NCBI RefSeq assembly: GCF_013371215.1
Contig: NZ_JABWMH010000005.1
Span: 232,771 to 296,770, forward strand
Length of the DNA stretch: 64,000 nt
DNA from: Parasphingorhabdus flavimaris
Lineage (GTDB): Bacteria > Pseudomonadota > Alphaproteobacteria > Sphingomonadales > Sphingomonadaceae
Direction: 5' to 3'
The notes beneath the pieces were generated by a model, which was given only the letters and a program-made list of their open reading frames with translations, did no database searches and had not been told where the DNA came from. This document shows positions 62,794 through 64,000 of the stretch, in pieces; position 1 is the first letter of the stretch; every line of letters starts with the position of its first letter. The position numbers and the translations under genes were made by a program.

Positions 62794-63566
62794 GATCCTG
62801 ACTCCAGCATTTGATCCATAAGGGATTTGCCATTTCTCCATTTCGTTTCTGAAAAGGACACCACGCATTCTTCAATCCATTTGAGCCATTCATCGTCAAT
62901 TTCAGATTTGCCATGAAAAGGAGTAGAAGGCATGGCAGGATCAAAGCTGACCCGACAAAACTCGATAATACGGCTGCCAAGGGTATCTTCATCAAGATCT
63001 TCGAGGCTTTCATGCCGTGCAATGATTCCCGATAGAAGATCACGCACCATTGATGGAAGATAGAGTGCCTGAAGGGCGGGATGATGCCAGCTACCAAAGT
63101 GCTCACTTAGCCTGCTGTTTAAAACTAACTTCGGATTGGCGATATCACCTTCCCAAACAATTTGCCAAGGCAGGCCGCCCAAGTCCTCGATTTCAGGAAC
63201 AATGAAAGGTTTACGTTCGATTTGACCTTCAGCTTCGACTGGCCGAATGTCTGCAGTTGCCGCAATGACTCTTCCTGTATCAATACCGGAGGATACCTGC
63301 CGGATTTTGAAACGCAGATTGGCATCAATTGGAAACAAATCAAAATCAAAATCCTGATCGGCCGGATTGCTGATGACTTTGCGCTCATGTTGGCCTCGAT
63401 CAAAGGCGTCAAGGACCAGTCGATAGCCCTCAACGCTACTCAGTGCCTTGCTGTCCATATGCAATGCAACACGGATAAAATCATCATTCCGCTCTTTGAT
63501 GGTAACATCAACCAGATTGGATTTGATTTTCCGCCTTTGGGTAAAGTTCAGGTTAGCTGAGGTCAT
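62790..63566 (-). CDS. hypothetical protein of the accessory module, 258 aa
   Basis: Starting at the ATG at 63566, the protein has an N-terminal beta-rich half (SNLVDVTIKERNDDFIRVALHM, DFDFDLFPIDANLRFKIRQVS) and a helical C-terminal half (HHPALQALYLPSMVRDLLSGIIARHESLEDLDEDT; DDEWLKWIEECVVSFSE). There is no signal peptide or membrane segment. I do not recognise it. It overlaps the truncated gene upstream by 14 bases and the DUF6339-like gene downstream by 4 bases, so three proteins were meant to be made together, which points to one functional module. Confidence 0.65.
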   Translation of the reverse strand: MTSANLNFTQRRKIKSNLVDVTIKERNDDFIRVALHMDSKALSSVEGYRLVLDAFDRGQHERKVISNPADQDFDFDLFPIDANLRFKIRQVSSGIDTGRVIAATADIRPVEAEGQIERKPFIVPEIEDLGGLPWQIVWEGDIANPKLVLNSRLSEHFGSWHHPALQALYLPSMVRDLLSGIIARHESLEDLDEDTLGSRIIEFCRVSFDPAMPSTPFHGKSEIDDEWLKWIEECVVSFSETKWRNGKSLMDQMLESGS

Positions 63567-63910
63567 CGCCAGCCTCCCGGACTTTCTTTACGTCGATATG
63601 GACGTCCCTGTTCGGATCGAACCCACAGAGTTCGATTTCGAAATCCGGTTCGTTGATTTCAAATGTAAGTTCATTGGCGTTAAGATTGGTTACATTGGCA
63701 TTATCTGCGTGCACCATTCCATCGATGCGAAAATCAAAATCCGCTTCATGATATGATTTTTTCCAGTTTGATTTACTTTTGCCGAAAATGATGTTGGCGG
63801 CCCATATTTTGGCAGAAATTGAATGACCCGGCGCTTTTTGAAGGGCTTCGGAAAGATTGTCGGTTCCAAACACTGTGTGTTCCCCGTCAGCACCTGTGGC
63901 ACAAATTTGA
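63553..63910 (-). pseudogene. gene truncated by an insertion sequence (C-terminal fragment)
   Basis: The open frame runs to the right edge of the window, but everything beyond about 63910 is insertion-sequence DNA, so the native coding part is the last ~119 codons. The remnant begins near ICATGADGEHTVFGTDNL and has beta-rich sequence (ADFDFRIDGM, NELTFEINEPDFEIELCGF, NRDVHIDVKKV). The fold is similar in flavour to the N-terminal half of the next protein. The intact gene was probably longer and first in this operon. Expression now would depend on a promoter within the IS or internal promoters. Confidence 0.6.
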
Positions 63911-64000
63911 TGTTGTAAGTTAAGGAGGATTTGGGTCTCGTCGTAGTGACGAAGGAACGAAGATGAGACCCAAATCCTCAAAACCCAAAGCGAGTGCTGA
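63911..64000 (+). mobile_element. left end of an IS3-family insertion sequence, partial
   Basis: The putative terminus begins TGTTGTAAGT at 63911. It carries a 15-bp perfect inverted repeat (63925-63939 and 63965-63979) around a 25-base spacer, and a transposase start with its ribosome site directly behind. The element runs out of the window, so its right end, target duplication and OrfB are unseen. The exact left boundary is inferred from the change in sequence and the TG end typical of this family. Confidence 0.6.
63963..64000 (+). CDS. IS3-family transposase OrfA, N-terminal fragment
   Basis: The ATG at 63963, behind GAAGGAACGAAG, begins MRPKSSKPKASA, twelve residues before the window ends. 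This basic start matches, from memory, OrfA (helix-turn-helix) proteins of IS3-family elements in alphaproteobacteria, which are joined to OrfB by a programmed frameshift. Only twelve residues are visible, so the assignment rests on those and on the IS-like end. Confidence 0.55.
   Translation, partial: MRPKSSKPKASA

Noticed and set aside
63911..63981. Leftward coding sequence reading out of the right window edge
   Set aside because: This part of the open frame has a TTG-type start and lies within the IS end (TG terminus and inverted repeat), so it is not native N-terminal sequence.
1..64000. CRISPR array, prophage structural genes or rRNA operon
   Set aside because: No regularly spaced direct repeats, capsid/tail genes or rRNA sequence were seen anywhere in the window.

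Overview
The window looks like chromosomal DNA of a sphingomonad alphaproteobacterium (order Sphingomonadales; a Sphingopyxis/Sphingorhabdus/Parasphingorhabdus-like organism is the best guess). The composition is moderately GC-rich, genes are tightly packed, and ATGA/GTGA start-stop overlaps are frequent. Alphaproteobacterial marker genes include the CtrA antagonist SciP (DUF1153), CarD next to fdxA, a ~1560-residue NAD-glutamate dehydrogenase, hisZ-purA, lnt-metK-trmB and pheA beside a membrane-anchored cytochrome c. All assignments were made by reading sequence; no database search was run.

Layout. 1-3.7 kb: the 5' part of a PQQ-type sugar dehydrogenase, two small proteins, and a three-gene operon of two DUF2807 envelope proteins around a methyltransferase. 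3.7-8 kb: carD, fdxA and a Suv3-like helicase. 8-13.6 kb: an M23 peptidase, hemB-GNAT-gamma carbonic anhydrase, a methyltransferase and a lipoprotein. 13.7-23.4 kb: rplU-rpmA, a GNAT, two PF10118 diiron-like hydrolases (one with a divergent TetR), trmB-metK-lnt, a VOC protein and an unrecognised 183-residue protein. 23.6-30 kb: a LytS/LytTR two-component pair, pheA, cytochrome c, a LOG-family protein, an extensin-like protein, a heme-type membrane protein and a PepSY protein. 30-36 kb: a candidate serC RNA leader followed by serC-serA-hisZ-purA and a flavin reductase. 36-48 kb: two transporters, aroC, fabI, BrkB/YihY, a J-domain protein, an ABA4-like protein, pdxH-phzF, a serine hydrolase and mnmA. 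48-55.3 kb: sciP, a GlsB/YeaQ protein and an RND efflux adaptor-pump-DUF445 operon. 55.3-61.5 kb: the large glutamate dehydrogenase and a PAS-like protein.

At 61,768-61,843 lies tRNA-Thr(CGT). Immediately beyond its 3' end the DNA becomes visibly AT-richer and carries a leftward operon of proteins foreign in style to the rest of the window. The last of these genes is cut by the left end of what looks like an IS3-family insertion sequence: a TG end near 63,911, a 15-bp inverted repeat, and the first codons of a transposase OrfA at 63,963. This tRNA-anchored, IS-interrupted module is the one accessory region in the window and the best place to look for an undescribed system. One of its proteins resembles the DUF6339 family, which I associate with defence gene clusters.

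Functionally the window is mostly housekeeping: serine, histidine, purine, aromatic amino-acid, heme, SAM, PLP and fatty-acid metabolism, translation and envelope maintenance. Other points of interest are RNA-level control (the serC leader, an rplU leader, a Shine-Dalgarno-sequestering hairpin at 1,242-1,256), an RND pump with about 100 extra residues forming two extra hydrophobic segments, and repeated convergent gene pairs sharing a 4-nt stop-stop overlap.
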